DNA of 64,000 nt from Deltaproteobacteria bacterium (GTDB lineage Bacteria; Desulfobacterota; Binatia; UTPRO1), in contig JACQEO010000047.1 in assembly GCA_016200545.1 (NCBI GenBank), positions 56,001 to 120,000 of the forward strand, given 5' to 3'. Made by a program: the position numbers and the translations under genes. Below, piece by piece: positions 49,343-57,677 of the stretch (positions are counted from its first letter, which is position 1; each line of letters opens with the position of its first letter). The notes beneath the pieces were generated by a model, which did no database searches, was not told the origin of the DNA, and worked only from the letters and a program-made list of their open reading frames with translations.

Positions 49343-50410
49343 ATGCCGCGACGGGCCGATCGGTACGCGGTCGTCATGGCCGGCGGCACCGGGACACGCT
49401 TCTGGCCACACAGCCGTCGGCGGCTCCCGAAGCAGTTGCTGCGCATCACCGGCCCGCGCACCCTCCTGCAAGAGACGGTCGACCGTCTGCGTGGTATCGT
49501 GCCACCGGGGCAGATCCTCGTCGTCACCCATCGCGACCACGTCGCGGAGGTGCGGCGCCAGCTGCCGCAGCTCCCCGCCGCGAACGTGTTGGTCGAGCCG
49601 ATCGGACGCAATACCGCCCCCTGTCTGGCGTTCGCGGCGCTCACGCTCGCCGAGCGCGCCCCGAACGCGACCTTCGTAAGCCTACCTGCGGATCATGCGA
49701 TCGCCGATCCGCGTCGCTTCCGTGCGACGCTCACCGAGGCGTTCGGTTGGGCGGCGCGTGAGCGCGCGCCGGTGACGATCGGCATCGTGCCGACCGGACC
49801 GGAGACCGGTTATGGCTACATCCGCCTCGGCGAGCCGCTCGGCCGGCACGCGCGTCGGGTGCGCGCCTTCGTCGAGAAGCCGCCGCTCGCGCAGGCGCGG
49901 CGCTTCGTCGCCGCGCGCGAGTATCTCTGGAACAGCGGCATGTTCGTCTGGCGCGTCGACGTCGTGCTGGCGCTCCTCGAGAAGCATCTCCCGGCCCTCA
50001 TGGCCACGCTCCGTCAGGCGATGCGTCACACCGGCCGCCGTCGCGCCGCGGCGATCGCGCGCGCGTACCGGCGTCTGATGCCGGTCTCGATCGACTACGG
50101 CATCATGGAAAAGGCCGCGCGCGTCGTCGTCGTCCGCGGTGATTTCGGCTGGAGCGACGTCGGCAGCTGGGCGGCGCTCGCCGACCTCGAGCGCGGCCTC
50201 GGCGGTGGTTCGCGGGCACCGGTTGTCGCCGTGGATGCGGCTCGGTATGTAGTATTCAGTCCCGAGCGGTTGGTGGCGCTCGTCGGGGTCGACGACGTGA
50301 TCGTCGTCGACGCTCCCGACGCATTGTTGATCTGCCGACGGGACCGCGCCCAGGACGTCCGTCGCGTGGTGGAGGAGCTGCAGCGCCGGCACCTGGACGG
50401 GTACCTGTGA
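49343..50410 (+). CDS. manC: Mannose-1-phosphate guanylyltransferase
   Basis: The product is 355 aa from ATG 49343; GTG 49319 would add eight residues. AVVMAGGTGTRFWPHSRRRLPKQLL is the GMP signature, with IGRNTAPCLAFAAL, FVSLPADHAI, ETGYGYIRLGE, VEKP, YLWNSGMFVW and FGWSDVGSWAAL all in order. It makes GDP-mannose for surface polysaccharide. The cupin isomerase domain of bifunctional ManC is absent. A 140-base divergent gap before it shows no clear promoter. Confidence 0.92.
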   Translation: MPRRADRYAVVMAGGTGTRFWPHSRRRLPKQLLRITGPRTLLQETVDRLRGIVPPGQILVVTHRDHVAEVRRQLPQLPAANVLVEPIGRNTAPCLAFAALTLAERAPNATFVSLPADHAIADPRRFRATLTEAFGWAARERAPVTIGIVPTGPETGYGYIRLGEPLGRHARRVRAFVEKPPLAQARRFVAAREYLWNSGMFVWRVDVVLALLEKHLPALMATLRQAMRHTGRRRAAAIARAYRRLMPVSIDYGIMEKAARVVVVRGDFGWSDVGSWAALADLERGLGGGSRAPVVAVDAARYVVFSPERLVALVGVDDVIVVDAPDALLICRRDRAQDVRRVVEELQRRHLDGYL

Positions 50411-50426
50411 GGATCGAGACCGTCAC

Positions 50427-51458
50427 ATGAGCACGCGCGAACGCGCCCCGGTCGCTCGCTTCGAGACGCGGCAGGGAATCCGGGTGTACCGTTTCCCGGT
50501 CGAGACGTTCCCGGCGCACTTCAACAATCTCTACCTCATCGACGACGACGACCGCCTTACCTTGATCGACGCCGGCTCGCGACTCGAGAGTACCCGCCGC
50601 GACATCACCGCCGGCCTGGACGAGATCGCGGCGCGTTGGGGCCGTCGTTACCAGCTCCACGATCTTGCGGACGTGGTGATCACGCACGCGCACATGGACC
50701 ACTGCGGGAACGCCGGCTACTTCGTCGAGGAGACGCGTGCGCGCGTCTGGGTGCACGAGCTCGATGCCCGGGTGCTTTCGGCGTACGAGGAGCGCATGGT
50801 CGTCGCGTCGAAAGACCTTGCCATCTTCCTCGACCGCTCGGGTGTCGGTCCGGCCCTGAAGCAGCAGTTGATGTCGATGTACACGATGTCGAAGTACGCG
50901 CTGAACTTCTCGTCGGTGGACATGCCCGATCGTCTGACGGACGCGACGACGATTGGGAACGGTTACCAGGTTTTTCACACGCCCGGCCACTGTCCCGGCG
51001 AGATCTGCCTGCTCGTCGACGACGTGCTCTTCACCGGTGATCACATGCTCTCGCGGACGACGCCGCACCAATCGCCGGAGTGCATCACGCTCTTCTGCGG
51101 CTTACGGCGCTACCTCGAGTCGCTCGACAAGATTCAACACGTCGGCGGCGTCGAGCTCGCGCTCGGCGGGCACGAAGACCAAATGACGAACGTGTACGGC
51201 CGCATCCACGAGATCCGACGCTTCCATCTGCAACGGCTCGAGCGTCTGCGCGCGATGTGCCGCGAGCCGCGCACGATCTGGGACGTGACCCAGGAGCTCT
51301 TCGCGGGGCGGCTCGAGGGGTATGGTCAGATCCTCGGCATCGAGGAGGCGGGCGCGCACATCGAGTACCTGTATCAGCTCGGCGAGCTCACCATAGTCAA
51401 CCTCGACGAGGTGCAGCGCAGCAACAATCCGGCGCTGCACTACCGGGCGCGCGCATGA
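50427..51458 (+). CDS. Metallo-beta-lactamase-fold hydrolase
   Basis: The product is 343 aa. The zinc motif THAHMDH (H87, H89, D91, H92) is intact, with HTPGHCPGEICLLVDDVLFTGDHML and a distal LALGGHED. A C-terminal helical extension (HEIRRFHLQRLERLRAMCREPRTIWDVTQELF) resembles the LACTB2-like group. The substrate is unknown. It follows manC by 16 bases and overlaps plsB by 4, so the three genes form an operon. Confidence 0.85.
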   Translation: MSTRERAPVARFETRQGIRVYRFPVETFPAHFNNLYLIDDDDRLTLIDAGSRLESTRRDITAGLDEIAARWGRRYQLHDLADVVITHAHMDHCGNAGYFVEETRARVWVHELDARVLSAYEERMVVASKDLAIFLDRSGVGPALKQQLMSMYTMSKYALNFSSVDMPDRLTDATTIGNGYQVFHTPGHCPGEICLLVDDVLFTGDHMLSRTTPHQSPECITLFCGLRRYLESLDKIQHVGGVELALGGHEDQMTNVYGRIHEIRRFHLQRLERLRAMCREPRTIWDVTQELFAGRLEGYGQILGIEEAGAHIEYLYQLGELTIVNLDEVQRSNNPALHYRARA

Positions 51459-54154
51459 CGAGCCCACGTGTCGCGCCTGCTCCGCCGCGGGCCGCCAGCG
51501 GCGGCGCCGGCGGGGCGCCCGCCCACCACTCGGCGATGGTGCGGCGCTTCGGACTCCTCCCGCGGTTGTTCACGCGACTCGCTTTCCAGCACGTCCGCGT
51601 CGATCCCGCCGACATCGATCGCCTGCGTCGCCTCGCGAGCGAGGGGACGCTCGTTTACGTGATGCGCTACCGCTCGCTCGTCGACTACTTCCTGGTGAAC
51701 TACGTTCTGTTGCGGGAAGGATTGCCGTTGCCGCGTTTTGCAAACGGCATTTCGTCGCTGTGGCTTCGTCCGCTCCGCGACCTTCTCGGCATGCTGTGGA
51801 CGCGGCTCAAGTCGGCGCATCTCTTCGGCAAGGAAGTGCGGCAGTTCCGCGAGCGCGACCTCGTCGGTCAGCTCGCTGCCCACGGCCGCTCGGTGCTGCT
51901 CTTCATCCGCAGCCGGCGCGGCGGAATGGGTCGCGCACGCGCGTCCGTACCGCCCACCGAGATGCGGCGCGGCTCCGACTACCTGCGCGAGATCGTGCAC
52001 AGCCTGTGGGGCAAGGAGCAGCCGGTCTTCCTGGTACCGCTCGCGATCTTCCGCGGCTCCGGCTTGCGACGAAAGGGCTCACGCCTGGCGAGCTTCGTCT
52101 ACAGCGTCCACGAGGCGCCGAGCGACGTGAAGCGGCTCTTCACCTACGTCTGGAACACGCGCGACCTCACGATCTCGTTCGGCGCCGAGATCCCGCTGAA
52201 CGCCTTCATCGCCCAGTATCAATCTGAGAGCGAGGATCGCATCGTACGGCGCCTGACGCGCGCACTGCAAATCTTCCTCTATCGCGAAGAGCGCGTCGTC
52301 TGGGGGCCGACGCTGCGCTCGAAGCGTCAGGTACGCGACATGGTACTCGGCGCCGACGAGGTGCAGGCGCTGGTGTGCACGCTCGCCGCGGAGCGCAAGG
52401 TCTCGGAGGAGAAGGTCGCCAAGGAGGCGCGCGCTTATTTCGACGAAATGGCCGCCAACTTCCACGGCTACTACCTCGCGATCCTCGCGTTCCTATTCCG
52501 CCGCATCTGGCAACGCACGTTCTCCGGCCTGGAAATCCGTGGCCTGGAGCGCGTCGTCGAATGCGTGAAGCAGCATCCGATCGTGCTCGTCCCCTGCCAC
52601 CGTAGCCATTTCGACTATCTGATCCTCACGTACATCTTCCACGAGAACTTCCTCTCGCCGCCGCACATCGCTGCCGGCATCAATATGGCCTTCTGGCCGA
52701 TGGGCCCGTTCTTCCGCGGTGCCGGTGCCTACTTCATCCGCCGCACGTTCGACGACAACCCGCTCTACAAGACGGTCTTCCGCAAGTACCTCGAGTACCT
52801 GATCCGCGAGGGCTACACGCAGGAGTTCTTCATCGAGGGTGGCCGCAGTCGTACCGGGAAGATCCTGACGCCGAAGCTCGGCATGCTGTCGGCGATCGTC
52901 AACGCCTTCGTCGAGGGCGTGCGGCGCGATCTCTATCTGGTACCGGTGTCGATCCACTACGGGCGTATCGTCGAGGAGGAGGCCTACAAGCAGGAGTTGC
53001 TCGGTGGGCAGAAGGAGAAGGAATCGTTCGGAGCACTGCTGAAGGCTCGACGCATCCTGCGGCAGAAGTACGGCACCGCCTACGTCACGTTCGCGCCCCC
53101 CATCTCGCTGAACGATGCGCTCGGATCCCGCAAGGAGCGTTTCCACGAACCTGGCGCGACGATCGAGGACGAAAAGCGCTATTTCGTCCAGAAACTCGGG
53201 TTCCGGCTTCTGCGCGAGGTGAACGACGTCGCGGTCGCGGGCGCGACCTCGCTGTCGTCGACGGTGTTGCTGTCGGCGCCTCAGCAGGCGATCCGCTACG
53301 GCGATTTCGTGACCGCCGGACGCGCGCTTACGGCGCTCCTGGTGGCAAGGAACGTGACCTTGACCGCCTCGCTGCAACGTAACACCGGCGACTTCCTCGA
53401 AAGTCTGCGCTTCCTGCAAAGTGGCAAGCTGATCGAGTGGATGAAGGATCGCGCCGGCGACATCATCTACGCACCGCCGGAAAAGCGGATGATCCTCGAC
53501 TTCTACAAGAACAACATCATCCACTTTTTCCTCGTGCCCTCGCTGGTCGCGCATGCCTTGCGGCGCGACGTGCTGCGGACGGACGCGCTGGTCGAGGAGG
53601 TCTGGTGGTGGCTCGAGCTCTTCCGCTGGGAGTTCGCGCTTCCCGAGCGCGCCGCGGCGGCGGCGGAGATCGACACCGTGCTCGCCTACTTCCGTGCCGC
53701 CGGTGCCATCGGGTCCCGGGACGTACGTCGGACGCACCCTTTGCTCGTCTTCGGCGACGGCATTCTCGAAAACTTCCGCGAGGCGTACTGGATCGTCGCC
53801 AAGACACTCCTCGACCTCGACGCTGACGGTCTCTCGCAGAAAACGGCGATCGCCCGCATGCAGAAGAGCTTCCTGATGCACCAGCTCCTCGGACAGGCGC
53901 AGAAGCCCGAGGGCAACTCGGCGATCACGTTCGAGAACGCCGTGAATCGCTTGGCGGAGATCGGCTGCGTGACGCGCGCCCGCCGCGGCCGCGGCGGCAA
54001 GGAGCAGGCGATCATGCCCGGTCGCGCCTTCGCCGAGCTGGCGGCTCTCGAGCGCCGCCTCGGCGACAGCCTGAGCACCGACGTGCCCGGACGCCCGTGG
54101 TCGACGCCGATCGACACGACGTCACGCGACCTTCCGCTGCCGCCATCGTCCTGA
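51455..54154 (+). CDS. plsB: PlsB, glycerol-3-phosphate 1-O-acyltransferase
   Basis: The product is 899 aa from ATG 51455; a 125-residue in-frame extension lies inside the previous gene. It has the HX4D acyltransferase motif HRSHFD (H382-D387), then GAGAYFIRRTF-type (here GAGAYFIRRTFDDNPLYKTVF), FIEGGRSRTGK and LVPVSIHYGRIVEE. All four GPAT blocks are present. The large N- and C-terminal regions match PlsB of about 800 aa. It starts phospholipid synthesis at the inner membrane using acyl-ACP or acyl-CoA. Confidence 0.94.
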   Translation: MTSPRVAPAPPRAASGGAGGAPAHHSAMVRRFGLLPRLFTRLAFQHVRVDPADIDRLRRLASEGTLVYVMRYRSLVDYFLVNYVLLREGLPLPRFANGISSLWLRPLRDLLGMLWTRLKSAHLFGKEVRQFRERDLVGQLAAHGRSVLLFIRSRRGGMGRARASVPPTEMRRGSDYLREIVHSLWGKEQPVFLVPLAIFRGSGLRRKGSRLASFVYSVHEAPSDVKRLFTYVWNTRDLTISFGAEIPLNAFIAQYQSESEDRIVRRLTRALQIFLYREERVVWGPTLRSKRQVRDMVLGADEVQALVCTLAAERKVSEEKVAKEARAYFDEMAANFHGYYLAILAFLFRRIWQRTFSGLEIRGLERVVECVKQHPIVLVPCHRSHFDYLILTYIFHENFLSPPHIAAGINMAFWPMGPFFRGAGAYFIRRTFDDNPLYKTVFRKYLEYLIREGYTQEFFIEGGRSRTGKILTPKLGMLSAIVNAFVEGVRRDLYLVPVSIHYGRIVEEEAYKQELLGGQKEKESFGALLKARRILRQKYGTAYVTFAPPISLNDALGSRKERFHEPGATIEDEKRYFVQKLGFRLLREVNDVAVAGATSLSSTVLLSAPQQAIRYGDFVTAGRALTALLVARNVTLTASLQRNTGDFLESLRFLQSGKLIEWMKDRAGDIIYAPPEKRMILDFYKNNIIHFFLVPSLVAHALRRDVLRTDALVEEVWWWLELFRWEFALPERAAAAAEIDTVLAYFRAAGAIGSRDVRRTHPLLVFGDGILENFREAYWIVAKTLLDLDADGLSQKTAIARMQKSFLMHQLLGQAQKPEGNSAITFENAVNRLAEIGCVTRARRGRGGKEQAIMPGRAFAELAALERRLGDSLSTDVPGRPWSTPIDTTSRDLPLPPSS

Positions 54155-54385
54155 CGGGGGGGGCCACCGATCCCGCATTGTTGCGGCTCCCGTGCGGACG
54201 CCCGCGGATTTGCACGATGCGACACTTCATCGACGTGGCGCGCGGCGTATGCCGGGTGCTACGGCCGATGCCGGCAGCCATTGGTGGGATTCACGCCGCA
54301 AGTGGCGGCAGCGACTCTGAAAATCCCGGCTGCGCAGCGGACGGCGGCGGCGGAGGCGCGCGCTCCCGAGACGCGCACCCCTGCG

Positions 54386-54401
54386 TGGCATTCTTCTTGG
54401 A
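54386..54401 (+). promoter_or_regulatory. Degenerate sigma-54-like site before the small unknown gene
   Basis: TGGCATTCTTCTTGGA has a good -24 half but GG in place of the invariant GC at -12. It is well placed for a start near 54412, with CGGAGG and ATG 54436 following. It lies in the 281-base gap (54155-54435), which otherwise shows no ORF, repeat or RNA gene. Confidence 0.25.
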
Positions 54402-54435
54402 CCCTGCGAGCAACACGTCTTGTCACGGAGGCTGC

Positions 54436-54702
54436 ATGATCATCGATCGAGAGACCTTCACCGATATCGCCAAACACCTCGAAGCCGCTTCAGAAGGACT
54501 GCTCAGCGCCGCCACCGGCGTCGCCGGCCTCTGTCCCGAGATTGATCCAGGTGAGCCCAATTCGTTCAAATGGCTCGGACTCATCGAGAGCATGGTCTCG
54601 GTGAACGGGGAGATCACGGCCCTCGAGACCGTCCTGCGTGCCGTGCTCGAAGCGAATCGCGAAGAAGTCGCCGCTGCGCGCGCGGCCGGCCCGAGTAGCT
54701 GA
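54436..54702 (+). CDS. Small hypothetical helical protein
   Basis: The product is 88 aa from ATG 54436, after CGGAGG; the longer in-frame start at 54097 overlaps plsB. Sequence MIIDRETFTDIAKHLEAASEGLLSAATGVAGLCPEIDPGEPNSFKWLGLIESMVSVNGEITALETVLRAVLEAN suggests two or three amphipathic helices with no membrane segment. No family is recognised. It stands alone between plsB and the F420 genes, and a copy of the dispersed repeat follows its stop. Confidence 0.65.
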   Translation: MIIDRETFTDIAKHLEAASEGLLSAATGVAGLCPEIDPGEPNSFKWLGLIESMVSVNGEITALETVLRAVLEANREEVAAARAAGPSS

Positions 54703-54718
54703 GTCGTTATTGATTCCG

Positions 54719-54773
54719 CCCCCGCTCGCTGCGCTCGCGATGGGCGTCGCCACCCGGAGTGAATCCGGGTGGC
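54719..54773 (+). repeat. Dispersed 55-nt box-plus-hairpin repeat, copy 4
   Basis: Box (54719-54739), spacer ATGGGCGTC identical to copy 1, then a perfect 10-bp stem GCCACCCGGA/TCCGGGTGGC with loop GTGAA. It starts 16 bases after the stop of the small gene at 54436. Relative to copy 1 the stem carries a compensatory pair change (GCG/CGC to GCC/GGC). Confidence 0.92.
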
Positions 54774-54800
54774 TCCCGGCTGGGCGCGCCTCCCTGGCGC

Positions 54801-55562
54801 TCAGGGGAAGAGGTCGAGCGCTCGCGGCCGAATGAGGTCGCGGCCGCGGCCGCTGGTCGCGCGCCACTCGAAGCCACGGACGAGGACGGCGGCAATGCTG
54901 CTGTCCTTCTCCATGAGCAGCCCGGCCGCCGCTGCCAGCTGATCGCCGACGGCGAGGATGGTGTGCTGCAGGTCGCGTCCGGTGAGATCGAGACGGCCGC
55001 GCCAATCGAGCAGCGCGCCGACGCCTGCGACCCCGAGAGCTACGTCGATCTGCCCCTCCCGCCACGGGCGCCCGAACGTATCGCTCACGACGACGCCGAC
55101 GCTCGTGCCGCTCGCCGCCGCAAGCGCGGCACGGAGCCGTTCCGCGGACGCGTCGGCATCCTCCGGCAGTAGGGTTACGACGCCCGGGGCGATGCCGTTG
55201 GACTCGTCGACGCCGGCGTTCGCACACACCCAGCCTGGTCCCGTTTCGCAGATCAAATGGCCGGCGGCCATGCGCACGATACGCGTCGTCTCACGCAAGA
55301 TCACCTCGACGAGGCGAGGATCCTTCGCCGTCTCGGTGGCGATGCGCGCCGCGAAAGGCGAGGGGACGATCGTCGCCAGCTCCACGACGCGTCCCTCCGC
55401 CTTGGAGACGACCTTCTGGCACACGACGACGACGTCGTCGCGCTTGATACCAACCTTGCTGGCCTCGATCGTTTCGACCAGAAGGGCGGCCAAATCGTCG
55501 CCGGGACGGATGCGTGGCAACCCGATCAGCGGAATGAGAGCCAGCGTGCGCACCGGGCTCAC
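54801..55562 (-). CDS. cofE: CofE, coenzyme F420-0:L-glutamate ligase
   Basis: The product is 253 aa from GTG 55562, which overlaps the cofD stop as GTGA; a much longer in-frame extension lies inside cofD. ALIPLIGLPRIRPGDDLAALLVETI, DDVVVVCQKVVSKAEGRVVEL, NGIAPGVVTLLPEDAD and VVVSDTFGRPWREGQIDVALGVAG are CofE motifs. It adds gamma-linked glutamates to F420-0 with GTP. There is no fused FbiB nitroreductase domain. It is the last gene of the cof operon. Confidence 0.94.
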   Translation of the reverse strand: MSPVRTLALIPLIGLPRIRPGDDLAALLVETIEASKVGIKRDDVVVVCQKVVSKAEGRVVELATIVPSPFAARIATETAKDPRLVEVILRETTRIVRMAAGHLICETGPGWVCANAGVDESNGIAPGVVTLLPEDADASAERLRAALAAASGTSVGVVVSDTFGRPWREGQIDVALGVAGVGALLDWRGRLDLTGRDLQHTILAVGDQLAAAAGLLMEKDSSIAAVLVRGFEWRATSGRGRDLIRPRALDLFP

Positions 55563-56497
55563 GCGAGGGCGCGCAGCAGTCGCCGCGCCGCGGCCGCCGC
55601 GCGCCCCTCGGTGCTGAAGAGCGTGTCGGCGACGATGACGCGACAGCCCGACGCGGCGAGCACCGCCGCCTCGGCGCGGTCGCGATGGTCGATCACGAGT
55701 GCGTCGAGGAAGGGCCGGTAGCACGCCGCGATCCCGAGCGACGACGCTGGGAGACCGAGACGGCGCAACTGGCGGGCGAGCGGACCGGTGGGCGCGCGCC
55801 CGCCGACGAGCGGCGAGACGGCGACCGTCGGGCCGTGACGACGCTCGAGCGTGCGACGGATGCCGGGCACGGCGAGCAGGGGACCGATGCTGAGGAGCGG
55901 GTTGCTCGGTGCGATCACGACCGCCGCGGCGTCGCGGATAGCGGCGACGACGCCAGGCGCCGGACGAGCGCGTTCCGCGCCGAGGTAGCGAATGCGCCGC
56001 ACCGCCGGGCGCGCGCGGCGGCGCACGAGGTAGTCTTGGAACGTCAGCGTGCCGGCGGCGGTATCGAGCACGGTGCGCACCGGATCGTCGCTCATCGGCA
56101 GGATGCGTGCGGCGATTCCGAACGCGCGGCACACTTCGGCGGTGACGGACGAGAGCCGCGCACCGGCGGCGAGGCGCTGCGTACGATAGATGTGCGTCGC
56201 GAGGTCGCGGTCGCCGAGCCGGAACCAAGTCTCGTCGTAGAAGCGTCCGAGGGCGTCGAGGCAGTGGAACGAGTCGTCGCGCCGGCCCCAACCCGTGCGC
56301 GGGTTCGCGACGCCGGCGGCGGTGTAGGTGATGGTGTCGAGGTCGGGCGAGACGGCGAGGTCGAAGAAGCGCTCGTCGTCGCCCGTGTTGACGATGATAG
56401 TGAGCGTCGACGGGTCAGCAACACGGAGCAGGCCGCGGAGAAACTTCGCTGCCCCCACTCCGCCCGCCAGTACCGTCAATGCGGGTCGATTCGCCAT
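55559..56497 (-). CDS. cofD: CofD, 2-phospho-L-lactate transferase
   Basis: The product is 312 aa. LTVLAGGVGAAKFLRGLLRVADPSTLTIIVNTGDDERFFDLAVSPDLDTITYTAAGVANPRTGWGRRDDSFHCLDALGRF is the CofD/FbiA N-terminal signature; VIAPSNPLLSIGPLLAVPGIR and SPLVGGRAPTGP follow. It transfers the lactyl (or enolpyruvyl) phosphate to the deazaflavin Fo. Its first 83 bases overlap the end of cofH in another frame, which is unusually long. Confidence 0.94.
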   Translation of the reverse strand: MANRPALTVLAGGVGAAKFLRGLLRVADPSTLTIIVNTGDDERFFDLAVSPDLDTITYTAAGVANPRTGWGRRDDSFHCLDALGRFYDETWFRLGDRDLATHIYRTQRLAAGARLSSVTAEVCRAFGIAARILPMSDDPVRTVLDTAAGTLTFQDYLVRRRARPAVRRIRYLGAERARPAPGVVAAIRDAAAVVIAPSNPLLSIGPLLAVPGIRRTLERRHGPTVAVSPLVGGRAPTGPLARQLRRLGLPASSLGIAACYRPFLDALVIDHRDRAEAAVLAASGCRVIVADTLFSTEGRAAAAARRLLRALA

Positions 56498-57677
56498 CCG
56501 CCGCCCGTTCGTCCCCGCCGTCGAGTTTGCGGTAGAGCGTCGTCCGCTCGACGGGTCGGCGTCCCATGCCCTCGATGAGTCCGCGGATCTCGGCGACCGG
56601 CGTGTACTCGCCCGCGTCCGCCCCCGCCTCTCGTGAAATGCTCTCTTCCATCAGCGTGCCGCCGAAGTCGTTGACGCCGGCGAGTAGGGACAGCTGCGCG
56701 AGCTCGTGGTTGAGCTTCACCCACGACGTCTGAACGTTGTCGATCGCCCCTCGCAACATCAGGCGCGCGAAGGCATAGATGCGAAGATCGTAGAGGCCCT
56801 TGGGCGGTGGCTCGCTGACGACACCGTCACGGAAAAGCTCGGTGTTGTCGTGGATGAAGCGCAGCGGTACGAACTCGGTGAAGCCGCCGGTCGTCCGCTG
56901 TAGGCGCCGCAGGAGGGCGACATGTTCGGCAATGTGGCGCGACGTCTCGACGTGACCGTACATCATCGTCGACGTGCTCCGAACGCCGAGCTCGTGCGCA
57001 GTGGTGACGATTTCGATCCAGGTGCGCACGTCCACCTTCTTGTGGCTCAAGATCTCGCGGACGTCGTCGTCGAGGATCTCGGCGGCGGTGCCGGGGATGG
57101 TGCCGAGGCCCTCGTCCTTCAGCATGCCGAGGTAGTCGCGGTAGCTCATGTTGGCACGTCGTGAGCCGTACAGGATCTCCATCGGCGAGAACGCGTGCAT
57201 GTGGATTGCGGGAAAGGCGGTTTTGATCGCGCGCAGGACGTCCCGGTACGTGAACGGCTCCATGTCGGGGTTGATGCCGCCCTGCATGCAGATCTCGGTG
57301 GCGCCGCGATCGACCGCCTCCTGCACCTTGGCGAGGAGGGCGTCGACCGGCACGTTGTAGGCGTCCGCTTCCCAGCGCTGGCGCTTGAAGGCGCAAAAGC
57401 GGCAGCCCACGAAGCAGATGTTCGTGAAGTTGATGTTGCGGTTTACGACGTAGGTGACGTCGTCGCCGACGTCCTCGTGACGGATGGCGTCGGCGACCGC
57501 GATCAGCGCCAGGAGGTCGTCGCCCTCCGCGCCGAGGCACGTGATCCCGTCGTCGACGTCGAGCTCGTCACCGGCGAGCGCGCGCTCGAGGAGTGCGCGG
57601 AAGCCGGGAGACGCCGCGGCGAGGCGGCGGTCGAGCGGTAGGTGAGAGCGAAGCTCTTCAATGAGCGCCGTCTGCAT
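56415..57677 (-). CDS. cofH: CofH, Fo synthase subunit 2 (radical SAM)
   Basis: The product is 420 aa from ATG 57677 with GGAGG seven bases upstream. The radical SAM motif C88-x3-C92-x2-C95 (CFVGCRFC) is followed by ATEICMQGGINPDMEPFTYRDVLRAIKTAFPAIHMHAFSPMEI and MMYGHVETSRHIAEHVALLRRLQ. It joins a tyrosine-derived radical to the pyrimidine to give the CofG substrate. The C-terminal 30 residues are Gly/Ser/Arg-rich and overlap cofD; the conserved part ends before them. Confidence 0.94.
   Translation of the reverse strand: MQTALIEELRSHLPLDRRLAAASPGFRALLERALAGDELDVDDGITCLGAEGDDLLALIAVADAIRHEDVGDDVTYVVNRNINFTNICFVGCRFCAFKRQRWEADAYNVPVDALLAKVQEAVDRGATEICMQGGINPDMEPFTYRDVLRAIKTAFPAIHMHAFSPMEILYGSRRANMSYRDYLGMLKDEGLGTIPGTAAEILDDDVREILSHKKVDVRTWIEIVTTAHELGVRSTSTMMYGHVETSRHIAEHVALLRRLQRTTGGFTEFVPLRFIHDNTELFRDGVVSEPPPKGLYDLRIYAFARLMLRGAIDNVQTSWVKLNHELAQLSLLAGVNDFGGTLMEESISREAGADAGEYTPVAEIRGLIEGMGRRPVERTTLYRKLDGGDERAADGESTRIDGTGGRSGGSEVSPRPAPCC

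Noticed and set aside
54155..54435. Possible small gene or RNA in the longest gap
   Set aside because: No frame with a ribosome site, no tRNA-like fold and no repeat could be supported there beyond the weak sigma-54-like site.
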